Shown here piece by piece: positions 1-7,213 of a DNA stretch of 22,049 nt. The position numbers and the translations under genes were made by a program. The first letter of the stretch is position 1. Each line of letters starts with the position of its first letter. The stretch is from Candidatus Peregrinibacteria bacterium (GTDB lineage: Bacteria; Patescibacteriota; Gracilibacteria; Peribacterales; Peribacteraceae): positions 1-22,049 of the forward strand of contig JACRIG010000017.1 in the NCBI GenBank assembly GCA_016215715.1. The letters are read 5' to 3'. The notes under the pieces were generated by a model that ran no database searches, had not been told where the DNA came from, and was given only the letters and a program-made list of their open reading frames with translations.

Positions 1-1753
1 GACCGTAGCGTGCGATCGCTGCAGAAAAACGTTCCGCTGCCTGCTCCGCGGAGAGCAGATTTTTTTCGGGAACAGGCAGGTCGCAGGCCGCGCGTGAGCG
101 CAACTGCGAAGCGGCGGCAGTGACGAGCACCGCGGTCGGCATGCCGAAGAGACTCCCGCTCACTTCCGTGAAGCGCCGGGCATCGCCGCGCGACCGGAGG
201 AGTGTGATGCGCAGCAGCAATTCACGGCGTTTTTTTCTGAGCAGCAGCCCAAGCGGCGTGTCGTCGGGTTCCAGAGCAGTCAGACGTGCTTCGAGATCGT
301 CGACATCATCCGGCAGCGGCGTGTACCGGAAAACCGGATTGTAGGAAACGTCCTGTTCGAGAATGATCCGCTCCTCAGCGAGGTTAACCGGCTTCAGTTC
401 CCTGATCAGCATCAGATCGTGATCCGCATCGGCAAGGAAACGATCGATGGCGCGCAGATCCTCGCGAACCCGCGGACGGACGGAGGCGGCAGGAGCCGTT
501 TTGCCGGGATCAATCAGAAATCCCTGCAGATCTCTGCGTCCGATGATCGCGCGGACGGATGAGTCGGGCGGTTCGGCGCTGCGGATAATCGTCTGAATCT
601 TGCGTCCGCCGAGGGTGAATTTGACGCGGAAGGTCCCGTCTTCGGCGGGCGCGAGCATCCCCTGCTCCGACAGTTCGCGGACGAGGCGGGGTGAGAAGAT
701 AGTCCGCTCCTCTTTCGTCGAGAGAAGCGCCGGCACCTCGGCGTTCGCGCCGTCACCCGAGAGAATAATGGTCTCGCGCAGCCCCAGCACCGGACGCTCC
801 GGTGACGGAGGCGCGGCACTGCGCTCGCGCGCTTTCTGCCCGAAGAGTTCCTGCGCGATCCGCACACCCTTCTCGGGCGTCCCGACCTTCAGTCCTTCCA
901 CCCGTTCCAGTCGTGCCCGCAATGGCGCGAGATTTGCGACCTGCACCATCAAACCGGCACGCGCATTGACTTCAAGAAGCACCGGACCCTGCTCGGCGTC
1001 GAGAGTGAGATCAACCGCGATGTACCCGATGTTCGTGAGCGACTGGATGCGTGACGCGATGAGGAGGAGTTCGTCCCAGCGCGGGATGGGGAAACCGGAC
1101 GGCGAAATGCCGTGCGGGAGTTGTTTGATCCGGCGATTATATTGCGTCGCGTACGTCGTCGTGCCTTTGGCGATGTCGATGCCGATGCCGAGCCCCCCGA
1201 GATGCACATTCGCCTTGCCGCCGCTCTCGGCCGTCGGCACACGGAGCATCGCCATGACGGGAACGAGATTGAAGACAACGATGCGGACGTCCGGCAGTCC
1301 CGCCGGGCGCAGCGGTGCGAGGGCCTCATCCGCTCTGAGCAGCCGCTCAAAGAACGCGGTGTCGTTGCGCCCGTTGACGGCGAATTTTCCGTCGAGAATA
1401 TCCTCAATGTGCTCGCGCAGCGTCTGATCACTCACCGGCGTTTTCCCCTGCACGAGAAACTCCCCTTTCTTACGTCCGCTCAGGACAATGATCCCCTCTC
1501 CTCCCGATCCGAAGTTGGGCTTGAGAACACACTCCTCCGGCAGTGAGGAAAAATCGAACGACTGGAGCTCAGCACGCGACCCGATACGCGCGAAAATTTT
1601 GGCAACCGGAATCCCGCGCGCGGAGAGGAACGCCTTCGTCTTCATTTTGTCGTCGGCAAAGGCAACGGCCTTCCGCGGGTTCCACGGCTTGATGTAGAGC
1701 AAATTGCGCGCGTTGAGACCGAGGACGCCGCCGGAGGAGAGGAAGGGGAACAT
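1..1753 (-). CDS. ATP-grasp ligase / RimB-like retropepsin / DUF1704 carboxypeptidase fusion (3' end outside window)
   Basis: Translated by hand from the ATG at 1753 down to base 1: 584 codons with no stop, so the C-terminus is missing. Residues ~1-285 match the alpha-L-glutamate-ligase-like ATP-grasp family: KPNFGSGGEGI at 78-88 (nucleotide-binding lysine and Gly-rich loop), PDVRIVVFN at 154-162, and GPVLLEVNARAGL at 256-268 with the metal-binding E-x-N. Residues ~320-418 resemble the RimB-type retropepsin: a strand-rich stretch ending in AIIGRRDLQGFLIDPGK. The expected DTG catalytic triplet is replaced by STK at 345-347, so this domain is probably inactive. Residues ~430-584 match the N-terminal part of DUF1704, the family of MATCAP tyrosine carboxypeptidases: YNPVFRYTPLP, LLLRKKRRELLLRITLL, and LLSAEQAAERF. 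The zinc-binding motif of DUF1704 would lie beyond base 1 and cannot be checked. Predicted role: ATP-dependent addition, and possibly removal, of amino acids on a peptide or protein. The substrate is unknown. A -10 element sits 7 nt before the start. The domain calls rest on remembered family motifs, not on a search. Confidence 0.85.
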   Translation of the reverse strand, partial: MFPFLSSGGVLGLNARNLLYIKPWNPRKAVAFADDKMKTKAFLSARGIPVAKIFARIGSRAELQSFDFSSLPEECVLKPNFGSGGEGIIVLSGRKKGEFLVQGKTPVSDQTLREHIEDILDGKFAVNGRNDTAFFERLLRADEALAPLRPAGLPDVRIVVFNLVPVMAMLRVPTAESGGKANVHLGGLGIGIDIAKGTTTYATQYNRRIKQLPHGISPSGFPIPRWDELLLIASRIQSLTNIGYIAVDLTLDAEQGPVLLEVNARAGLMVQVANLAPLRARLERVEGLKVGTPEKGVRIAQELFGQKARERSAAPPSPERPVLGLRETIILSGDGANAEVPALLSTKEERTIFSPRLVRELSEQGMLAPAEDGTFRVKFTLGGRKIQTIIRSAEPPDSSVRAIIGRRDLQGFLIDPGKTAPAASVRPRVREDLRAIDRFLADADHDLMLIRELKPVNLAEERIILEQDVSYNPVFRYTPLPDDVDDLEARLTALEPDDTPLGLLLRKKRRELLLRITLLRSRGDARRFTEVSGSLFGMPTAVLVTAAASQLRSRAACDLPVPEKNLLSAEQAAERFSAAIARYG

Positions 1754-1766
1754 CAAAACTATCATA
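1754..1766 (-). promoter_or_regulatory. -10 element with leaderless spacing for the ATP-grasp fusion gene
   Basis: On the minus strand TATGAT (1761-1766) is followed by 7 nt and then the ATG at 1753. No convincing -35 is visible. Transcription would begin at or next to the start codon. The gene thus has its own promoter although the 7TM gene lies upstream on the same strand. Confidence 0.5.
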
Positions 1767-1778
1767 CTCCTTTTTGTT

Positions 1779-1918
1779 CCCTCTCCCCGGGGGAGAGGGC
1801 TAGGGAGAGGGGGCGCGGTTCATTAGCTGTCGAAAGGAGCAATCATTGCTAGCCTGGCAAATCCCCCTCCGACGCCCACTCCCCTCATCCCAACCTTCTC
1901 CCAATGGGAGAAGGGGAA
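1779..1918 (-). repeat. Composite palindromic intergenic repeat, copy 1 (inverted)
   Basis: Read on the minus strand, module A comes first (1865-1918): a perfect palindrome with 10-nt arms CCTTCTCCCA/TGGGAGAAGG around one base, then GTTGGGATGAGGGGAGTGG and GCGTCGGAGGG. About 50 variable bases follow, then module B (1779-1815), ending in a perfect hairpin CCCTCTCCCC/GGGGAGAGGG. The same order and spacing recur at 14982-15125. The copy fills the gap between the 7TM gene, whose stop it abuts, and the ATP-grasp gene. The hairpins could stop or attenuate read-through, which is inference. Confidence 0.85.
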
Positions 1919-1920
1919 CA

Positions 1921-3534
1921 TTATTCTTCTTCCTGAAGATGCCGGAACACCTCCTGAAATCTAAAGTACTCAACCAATCGTAATCCGGAATAGCGCCCGA
2001 GCACTGCATTGATGACGAGGGTGAGGAGAATCAGCTCCGGGTACGCGAGCAGGATCGACTGGAACGCGCCCCACTGGACAATGAAGACGCAGAGGAGCGC
2101 GACGGCGATCGTTTCGCTGATACCAAGGATCGCGGCGTTCCATCCTTCCTCGGTTTTCAGGTTAAGGAAACTCTCGGCAAGCGTCGACATCACGAGCAGG
2201 ATGAAGACCGTCTCGCGTGTTACGGAGACACCGAAGAAAGCGCTGGTCCCGAGAAGGAGAAGGAGCGTGATACTGACGACCGTGAGAATGATGGCGACTT
2301 TCGGAATGTAGAGCAATCGCCAGCGTTTCATGAGCGCGCGCGTCGCGTAGCCGGTGAGGATGATGAAGAAGAGGAAGAGCACGCCGAGTCCCCACCCGAG
2401 GGCAAGAAAGCTGAGGGCGATGATGGAGGGCGTGTACAGGCCAAACGTCGTGATGCCGACGACCTGCTTGAAGAAAGCGAGGATGGTCGCGATGATCGGG
2501 AGGACGAGGAGCAAAATCACCGTCGACGTCGGCACGCCTTTCGCGATCATACCGTTCACGATGTAGGTGAGGACGTTCCACGGTCGCAGCCCCGCGGTCG
2601 TCGAGTCGACCCGCTGCACTTCGATGTCGCGCTGACTGAGGAGTGTCAGGAATGCCTCTGTCGACTGCGATTCAATGAGCGGCGCGATGGCCTCCGTGTG
2701 CGTCACGAGAATCCGCTGCGGCTGGAGTACGGCGTACGGGCCGCGGGCCGCGCGCGCGACGGTCGACACTCCCTGATCGGTAATGAGCACGATGGTCTGA
2801 TTCTTAATGCCTGCGGTCAGCTCCGCGCTCCCCTGCGCCGCGCGCAGAAGGGCCTGCAGTCCGGTGATCCCGTCCGTCCAGACGACGAGCGCATTGGCAC
2901 CCGCAAGCGTATCACTGTTCTGTGCGAGGAGAGTGACGAGCACATCCTCGTTGCCCGCGGGAGTGGCTGACGGCTGGGGCTGGAGCACGCGGAGATAGAC
3001 TTTCGCTTCGTCAGCGGCCTGTTTGTGCGCGGCGATTTTGTCTTCGGGAACGGAAGGGTCCGCAAGCAGCACAATCTTGCGGCTGAAGGCGATGATGGGA
3101 TGCAGCGCCTCCGAGGAGACCGTTTTCCCGCCAATCACCGCCGTCACGACGAGACGAAAACTGATAGCCCCCGGCCGCTCGGGCGTGTAGACCGCCTGCA
3201 CCGTCCTGCTCACCGGCAGGCGACTGTTCCCGATGAACCACTCGTACGTCACCTTTTCTCCCGTCGTCTTGCTGCTCTCCGCGTCCAGCACGATGGTCCG
3301 TCCCACTGCAACGTCGCTGGGACCCGTAATAATTGCCTGCAAAGTATCGGCAGAAGGAGAGGAGGATTGGGAAAAGGCGGACTGTGAGAGGAAAAAAGTA
3401 CAGAGGAGAAAACTATAAATTACAAACTTCGTTGCTCGTTTCTCGTTGATCCGTTTCTCGAACGTACAAGCAAGCAACGAGCAACGAGCCAACGAGCCAA
3501 CGAGTGGGCCGCTGTTTGATCTAAATCTGTTCAT
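1921..3534 (-). CDS. PKD-like domain membrane protein with C-terminal 7TM (7TM_transglut-type) domain
   Basis: A 537-aa protein. A hydrophobic signal segment lies at ~37-55, ending SQSAFSQ. Residues ~65-150 look like a PKD/Ig fold (VTYEWFIGNS, YTPERPGAISFRLVV). Residues ~150-320 form a mixed alpha/beta extracytoplasmic domain. From ~334 onward are about seven membrane helices beginning GVPTSTVILLLVLP and FFKQVVGITTFGLYTPSIIAL, the signature of the 7TM domain that in proteobacteria is normally fused to an inactive transglutaminase and encoded beside an alpha-L-glutamate-ligase-like ATP-grasp. That ligase is the next gene here. The transglutaminase-like part is absent and replaced by the PKD-like region. 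The start is uncertain: the ATG at 3534 overlaps the HPF stop (ATGA) but puts 36 residues before the signal segment, 26 of them encoded by a repetitive sequence. In-frame TTG codons inside the repeat are alternatives. It may anchor or signal to the ligase; no direct evidence for that. Confidence 0.8.
   Translation of the reverse strand: MNRFRSNSGPLVGSLARCSLLACTFEKRINEKRATKFVIYSFLLCTFFLSQSAFSQSSSPSADTLQAIITGPSDVAVGRTIVLDAESSKTTGEKVTYEWFIGNSRLPVSRTVQAVYTPERPGAISFRLVVTAVIGGKTVSSEALHPIIAFSRKIVLLADPSVPEDKIAAHKQAADEAKVYLRVLQPQPSATPAGNEDVLVTLLAQNSDTLAGANALVVWTDGITGLQALLRAAQGSAELTAGIKNQTIVLITDQGVSTVARAARGPYAVLQPQRILVTHTEAIAPLIESQSTEAFLTLLSQRDIEVQRVDSTTAGLRPWNVLTYIVNGMIAKGVPTSTVILLLVLPIIATILAFFKQVVGITTFGLYTPSIIALSFLALGWGLGVLFLFFIILTGYATRALMKRWRLLYIPKVAIILTVVSITLLLLLGTSAFFGVSVTRETVFILLVMSTLAESFLNLKTEEGWNAAILGISETIAVALLCVFIVQWGAFQSILLAYPELILLTLVINAVLGRYSGLRLVEYFRFQEVFRHLQEEE
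3427..3504. repeat. Degenerate short-word inverted repeat inside the 7TM reading frame
   Basis: Words such as CGTTGCTCGTTTCTCG on the left arm are answered by CAACGAGCAACGAGCCAACG on the right arm, so the region can form a long imperfect hairpin. It resembles the intergenic word-repeats at 13156-13245 and 17671-17748, but with different words. Here it lies between the annotated ATG and the signal peptide of the 7TM protein and would encode residues ~11-36. Confidence 0.7.
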
Positions 3535-3896
3535 GCTGCGGACACTATACTCCGATCTCTCCGCCGGCGCCGCGCTCCCGCCGGTCCCCCGACGTGCATT
3601 TCCTTATACCGGTCGATCTGCGGTTCCAGTTTTTCGATGCAGCGGTCGAGCGCCTCGAGAGCGGTGTCTTTTCTGGACTCCGCGCGCAATACTTTTTTTG
3701 GAAGGCTGACCTGAACGGTCATCAGAATGGCGTCACGTTCCTTCTTGGTGTCCCGCCTCTCGGCATCGACGCGAATGAGTGACCCTTCATTTTTCACATG
3801 CCTGCAGTAGCTCGCGAGCTTCCCGATTTTCCGCGCAAAAACGAGCAATTCCCTGTCCGAGTACTTCAGTCCCTTCTCGAAGTGGAGGATGTGCAT
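3531..3896 (-). CDS. hpf: Ribosome hibernation promoting factor, short form (HPF/S30AE family)
   Basis: A 121-aa protein taken from the ATG at 3896 (MHILHFEKGLKYSDRELL). The family pattern is visible: a first beta-alpha unit, then DAILMTVQVSLPKKVLRAE and a second helix, DTALEALDRCIEKLEPQIDRYKE. A basic tail, GARRRRRDRS, follows. The length fits short HPF/RaiA proteins without the long C-terminal dimerisation domain. Such proteins bind the 30S decoding centre and store ribosomes in stationary phase. The reading frame is open further upstream to 4010, but that part lacks family similarity and contains the promoter. The stop overlaps the next ATG (ATGA), so it is probably translationally coupled to the 7TM membrane gene. 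Confidence 0.75.
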   Translation of the reverse strand: MHILHFEKGLKYSDRELLVFARKIGKLASYCRHVKNEGSLIRVDAERRDTKKERDAILMTVQVSLPKKVLRAESRKDTALEALDRCIEKLEPQIDRYKEMHVGGPAGARRRRRDRSIVSAA

Positions 3897-3918
3897 GGGG
3901 GTGGGGAAAGACGGGCGG

Positions 3919-3927
3919 AATATAGCA
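3919..3927 (-). promoter_or_regulatory. Extended -10 element for hpf
   Basis: On the minus strand TGCTATATT is an extended -10 (TGN plus TATATT). It lies 22 nt before the chosen ATG at 3896, which gives a leader of about 15 nt. There is no clear Shine-Dalgarno. Confidence 0.45.
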
Positions 3928-3979
3928 GAATGTGATCCGAACGTCGCCCGTTTGTTCATTTTTTCTTTGTGCTTTTCTC

Positions 3980-4007
3980 TTGCAAAAATCATAGGGGGGC
4001 ATACAAT
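3980..4007 (+). promoter_or_regulatory. Sigma-70-type promoter of the DUF3800 gene
   Basis: TTGCAA (3980-3985), a 16-nt spacer, then TACAAT (4002-4007), close to consensus. The ATG at 4072 would have a leader of about 58 nt, longer than for most genes in this window. It faces away from the hpf promoter. Confidence 0.55.
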
Positions 4008-4071
4008 CAATCACCTTATCCAAATACCGCTCTGCCGGGCGCACGGGTGATCCGAAGTTCCCCCTCTCCCC

Positions 4072-4641
4072 ATGAGCACGCCGCAGAAACTTTATTGTTA
4101 TGTTGATGAGACAGGACAAGATACTGCCGGTGAGTTCTTTCTTGTTTCGATTGTGATTCTTGATGACAAGCGCGAAGCATTGAAAGAATGGTTGCAGAAA
4201 TTGGAGAAAGAGAGCGGGAAGGGACAGAAGAAATGGACAAAGGCCACACGCAGACAGAGGAAGGCTTATATGGAACAGATCGTTGCCGATGAGAGATTCT
4301 CAGAACTGATCTACTACTCGCACTACACCAATTCCCGTTCGTATGTTGACCTCACAATTCTCTCCACTGCCAAAGCAATTCTTGAAAAGGCAAAGGAACC
4401 ATACGATATAAAAGTGTACGTTGATGGGTTGCAGAAGAATGAGCGACGAGCATTTACGGCAGGGCTACGCAGACTGCATGTCCGTGTGGATTTCGTGCGT
4501 GGCCTTACTGATGAGGCTGATGAATTCATTCGTCTGTGCGACGCCATCGCAGGGTTTCTTCGTGACAGCCTGGAAAGCGATCCGGACATGGAAAAATTGC
4601 ATCATCGTGCGATGACCAACCACATCATCAAAAAGTGCTGA
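4072..4641 (+). CDS. DUF3800 domain-containing protein
   Basis: A 189-aa protein with the DUF3800 hallmarks: N-terminal YVDETG (D12, E13), a central KVYVDGL (D118), and the C-terminal VRGLTDEADEFIRLCDAIAG, with acidic residues D147, D150 and D157. These match the acidic positions of an RNase-H-like fold, so a metal-dependent nuclease is plausible. The family is often found near mobile or defence genes, but no such partner is visible here. The gene looks more AT-rich than its neighbours by eye, and it stands alone between a divergent operon and a repeat-bearing gap, which could mean recent acquisition. The start has no Shine-Dalgarno. An upstream promoter supports the strand. The call is from motif memory; activity is untested. 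Confidence 0.8.
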   Translation: MSTPQKLYCYVDETGQDTAGEFFLVSIVILDDKREALKEWLQKLEKESGKGQKKWTKATRRQRKAYMEQIVADERFSELIYYSHYTNSRSYVDLTILSTAKAILEKAKEPYDIKVYVDGLQKNERRAFTAGLRRLHVRVDFVRGLTDEADEFIRLCDAIAGFLRDSLESDPDMEKLHHRAMTNHIIKKC

Positions 4642-4856
4642 CATAATCAATCTAGGCCACCCGATAAACGAATGGCCACCAACCCGAAAGGGAAGTATTC
4701 GATTGACTCTGTGTATATATAGTATCAACGGAGAGGGCCATTGTAAAGCAATCTGAGGTGTTTTTTAACGCATAGCCCGCAACCGCCAACCCGTAACGGG
4801 CATTGCTCACAATGTGCCTTTCTGCTACAATGAGGAGATTTCTTTCCTTCATTCTT
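4642..4856. other. Intergenic region with hairpin and promoter
   Basis: No gene is seen. It holds a TA-rich stretch GTGTATATATAGTATC near 4710-4725 and a run of T at 4761-4766 that may end the DUF3800 transcript. Next comes a hairpin bounded by GCCCG (4775-4779) and CGGGC (4797-4801), containing the odd palindrome CCCGTAACGGG. At 4803-4831 lies a promoter (TTGCTC, 17-nt spacer, TACAAT with an extended TG). The last of these should drive the three-gene cluster that follows. Confidence 0.55.
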
Positions 4857-6419
4857 ATGGTTCCAGAGATCCACCGGAAACATGTTATTGATGAGAGTAT
4901 CAAGAAGCAGATCGAAGATAATGAAAAAGAGATTGCCGATGAGACCCAGCGCAACGCCGTGAAACAGGAGGTGAAAAAGGGTGTTCAGGATCGAGCGGGC
5001 AACCGGCTTGCGGACCTGCGTTCTGGATTGAATGTGCAGGATGCAAATGCGGCAGGAAAACTGGATGAATTCGGCGGAAAAGTTGAGGAATCGAGAGCGT
5101 TCATCGAAAGTAAAGAAAAGAATATCGTGGCGCAGGGCGTCAGCGCCGCCGAAATCAAGAGCACGATGGATGCGCTTGCCGCAGTCAGAAAGAACGCGAC
5201 TGATGCGGCCACGGAAGCCAGAGCGGAGCGGACAAGGCAGCTCGCAGTCCAGCCGGGTACGAATAACCAAAATCCCATCAGTCAATTGACAAATCTGACG
5301 GATGAAAACAATCCACGGTCTCTACAGTCAAGAATTATGCAGAGGCTCAACAGCATGGGAGGCGGCGCTTCGGCGACATTCTTTTCGGCAATGAACACGC
5401 TCATCGTCAGTCTCAACTTAAAGCGCGACGGCTTTCTGACAGGATGGCTTGTGAAGTGGGTAGAGAAACACCACACGCCGCATGCAATACATCAGGCCAT
5501 GAAAGATAAACTGCCCGCACATCTGAAAGCGAGAGTCCAGACCGATCCGACGGATGCAGCGAGTATCCGACAATTGCGCCTGAAGTACGATGAACTCAAA
5601 ACCAGAAACGAAAACAACTTCAATGTACGCATCCCCGACTTCATGAGTTACGTAACAGATTGTACGGACCAACTTGAGAGACGGGGGAACGTGCCTCTCA
5701 GGATTACGGTCAGCTCGCTGCTGCCCGACGGACGTATCCTGTCGCGGGAGGAGGAAGCGAATAAAGCGGCAGCTGTGAAAAAAGAAGAGCAAGCCAAGGC
5801 ACTTGAAACCACAATAAATGTTGCAGAATACAGGGAGCAATTGCAGCGGCGCTACGGAGTAGCCATTGCGGCAGCTTTGAGATCAATGCGTTCAGCTGGT
5901 CCGGAAATCGTAACAGCAGGTAAAACTTCGGCGGAAATCGGGAGTAATATTATCAGATGGTGGACGGGCAAATCGCAGGCGCACAACTCTACCGGTAACA
6001 ATCTGTACATCTGGCGCGGTGGACTGCGTGAATATGATACCGACGCCAATTGGCTTGTGTTTGTGCATGACGATGAAGTGATTCCAGGTCTTGAAAATCA
6101 ACTCGGATCCGACCTACACGCTGCAGCTACAACCCTTAAAAACATCACCACGAACGCCGTTATGAATCGAACAGACATCTGCAGTCGTGCAAAGGATAGT
6201 CTCCGGCAAATTGCCGCTTCTCTGGAAAGAGCAATGATCCCCCTCGATGCTGACTGGGCACATCAGAACGTCGGTGGCGCTGCGGCGAAGAAAACTGCTG
6301 AAGATGCTGCTGCCGGTGCAAAGAAGACAAACGAAGATGCTGCGTCAGCAAAGAAAGAAGCCGTCGCAAAAAATGGTGCAAACCCGACGCCTCCGTCAGG
6401 AGCGCCGCAGAATGGTTAA
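4857..6419 (+). CDS. Large Ala/Lys-rich helical protein of unknown function
   Basis: Not recognised. The start was placed at the ATG at 4857 (MVPEIHRKHVIDES) because the promoter -10 (TACAAT, 4826-4831) overlaps the more upstream in-frame ATG; this gives 520 aa. There is no signal peptide. Residues ~10-130 are charged and helical, likely coiled coil (KQIEDNEKEIADETQRNAVK). A more globular middle contains GGGASATFFSAMNTLIVSLNL near 165 and NLYIWRGGLREYD near 383. The tail at ~472-502 repeats an 11-residue unit (AKKTAEDAAAG, then AKKTNEDAASA, then KKEAVAK), a hendecad-like pattern. It is first of three same-strand genes with gaps of 18 and 5 nt. The three may form a complex; this is inference from spacing only. 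Confidence 0.7.
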   Translation: MVPEIHRKHVIDESIKKQIEDNEKEIADETQRNAVKQEVKKGVQDRAGNRLADLRSGLNVQDANAAGKLDEFGGKVEESRAFIESKEKNIVAQGVSAAEIKSTMDALAAVRKNATDAATEARAERTRQLAVQPGTNNQNPISQLTNLTDENNPRSLQSRIMQRLNSMGGGASATFFSAMNTLIVSLNLKRDGFLTGWLVKWVEKHHTPHAIHQAMKDKLPAHLKARVQTDPTDAASIRQLRLKYDELKTRNENNFNVRIPDFMSYVTDCTDQLERRGNVPLRITVSSLLPDGRILSREEEANKAAAVKKEEQAKALETTINVAEYREQLQRRYGVAIAAALRSMRSAGPEIVTAGKTSAEIGSNIIRWWTGKSQAHNSTGNNLYIWRGGLREYDTDANWLVFVHDDEVIPGLENQLGSDLHAAATTLKNITTNAVMNRTDICSRAKDSLRQIAASLERAMIPLDADWAHQNVGGAAAKKTAEDAAAGAKKTNEDAASAKKEAVAKNGANPTPPSGAPQNG

Positions 6420-6437
6420 TACCTCACACCCACATCC

Positions 6438-7208
6438 ATGCCCGCAACCACGTTTGACATCGCGCAGGAACTTCCGCACATCACCGCGGAGCTTCCGTCG
6501 GATAGCGCACAGACCGCAGACCGCGCACTGGTGCTCTTCAATGAAGCGCGCGCGCTGCATGAGCGCAGCATCCTGAGGTACACGGGTTTCACGATTCTCC
6601 TGATTGCCGTGACGTGGCTCAATCAGCAATTTCTGGGCAAGTGGGCGTTCGTGGAATCGATAAACGGAAAAGTCAGTCACGGTCAGTGGCTGGCGATGCT
6701 CGTCTACGGACAATTCGCGGAGCTCTTCACAAACCTTTTCGGTGAAATCGCCGAACGCACGTGTGAAAAGCGAAAAGAGAAAATCCCGACAAATCCCGCG
6801 GCCGCATTCCCTTTTTCCGCTCCAGCACTGAAACACTTGTCGCTCCTCTGGTTCCCGATAACACTCATGATCGGCGGACAGACGGAGACCATCGAATTCA
6901 TCGCCGAGGGAAATGAAGTCCATGTCCGCTGGGCGGATCATGAAGCGTGTCTGTGGCTTGTCGAGGCTGAGGACGCGAATCTCATCATGGAAACGAACGT
7001 CAGTACGCTCGCTACTGATGTCATAAAACGAAGCGGGTGCATCGAGGTCTACGCGGGATACAAAAGCAGCCATGTGAGCGAACAGAGCCTGAGCACGATT
7101 CTCGAGGAACTGCAGCTCGGCGGGCGCGATATCCTCAGCAATAATATCGAATCGACTTCCCTCTCCACGAACGCGGGCCACACGATCCGCTTCGAACTTA
7201 TTGCGTAA
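6438..7208 (+). CDS. Hypothetical protein, middle gene of a three-gene cluster
   Basis: Not recognised; 256 aa. A helical N-terminus (residues 1-45) leads into a hydrophobic stretch TGFTILLIAVTWLNQQFLG near 50-68 that could be one membrane or amphipathic segment. A second moderately hydrophobic part is LSLLWFPITLMIGG near 134-147. The C-terminal half looks like a soluble alpha/beta domain. A 261-codon reading frame runs antisense (6396-7181). The plus strand is preferred because it lies 18 nt after the previous gene and 5 nt before the next, in the same direction. No Shine-Dalgarno is visible. Confidence 0.6.
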   Translation: MPATTFDIAQELPHITAELPSDSAQTADRALVLFNEARALHERSILRYTGFTILLIAVTWLNQQFLGKWAFVESINGKVSHGQWLAMLVYGQFAELFTNLFGEIAERTCEKRKEKIPTNPAAAFPFSAPALKHLSLLWFPITLMIGGQTETIEFIAEGNEVHVRWADHEACLWLVEAEDANLIMETNVSTLATDVIKRSGCIEVYAGYKSSHVSEQSLSTILEELQLGGRDILSNNIESTSLSTNAGHTIRFELIA

Positions 7209-7213
7209 ATATC

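Noticed and set aside
600..1427. 275-codon plus-strand frame and nearby frames at the left edge
   Set aside because: They are shadows of the ATP-grasp fusion gene, whose minus-strand translation carries clear ligase motifs through the whole stretch.
1779..1918. CRISPR array or tandem repeat
   Set aside because: The palindromic modules occur once per locus with no regular repeat-spacer spacing; they are dispersed intergenic elements.
4072..4641. DUF3800 gene as part of a defence island
   Set aside because: No restriction, abortive-infection, CRISPR or phage gene is adjacent; the neighbours are the HPF operon and a cluster of unknown genes.
6396..7181. 261-codon open frame antisense to the middle gene of the three-gene cluster
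   Set aside because: The plus-strand gene fits between its neighbours with 18- and 5-nt gaps in one direction; the antisense frame overlaps it completely, has no family similarity, and shows scattered Cys/Arg composition typical of shadow frames.
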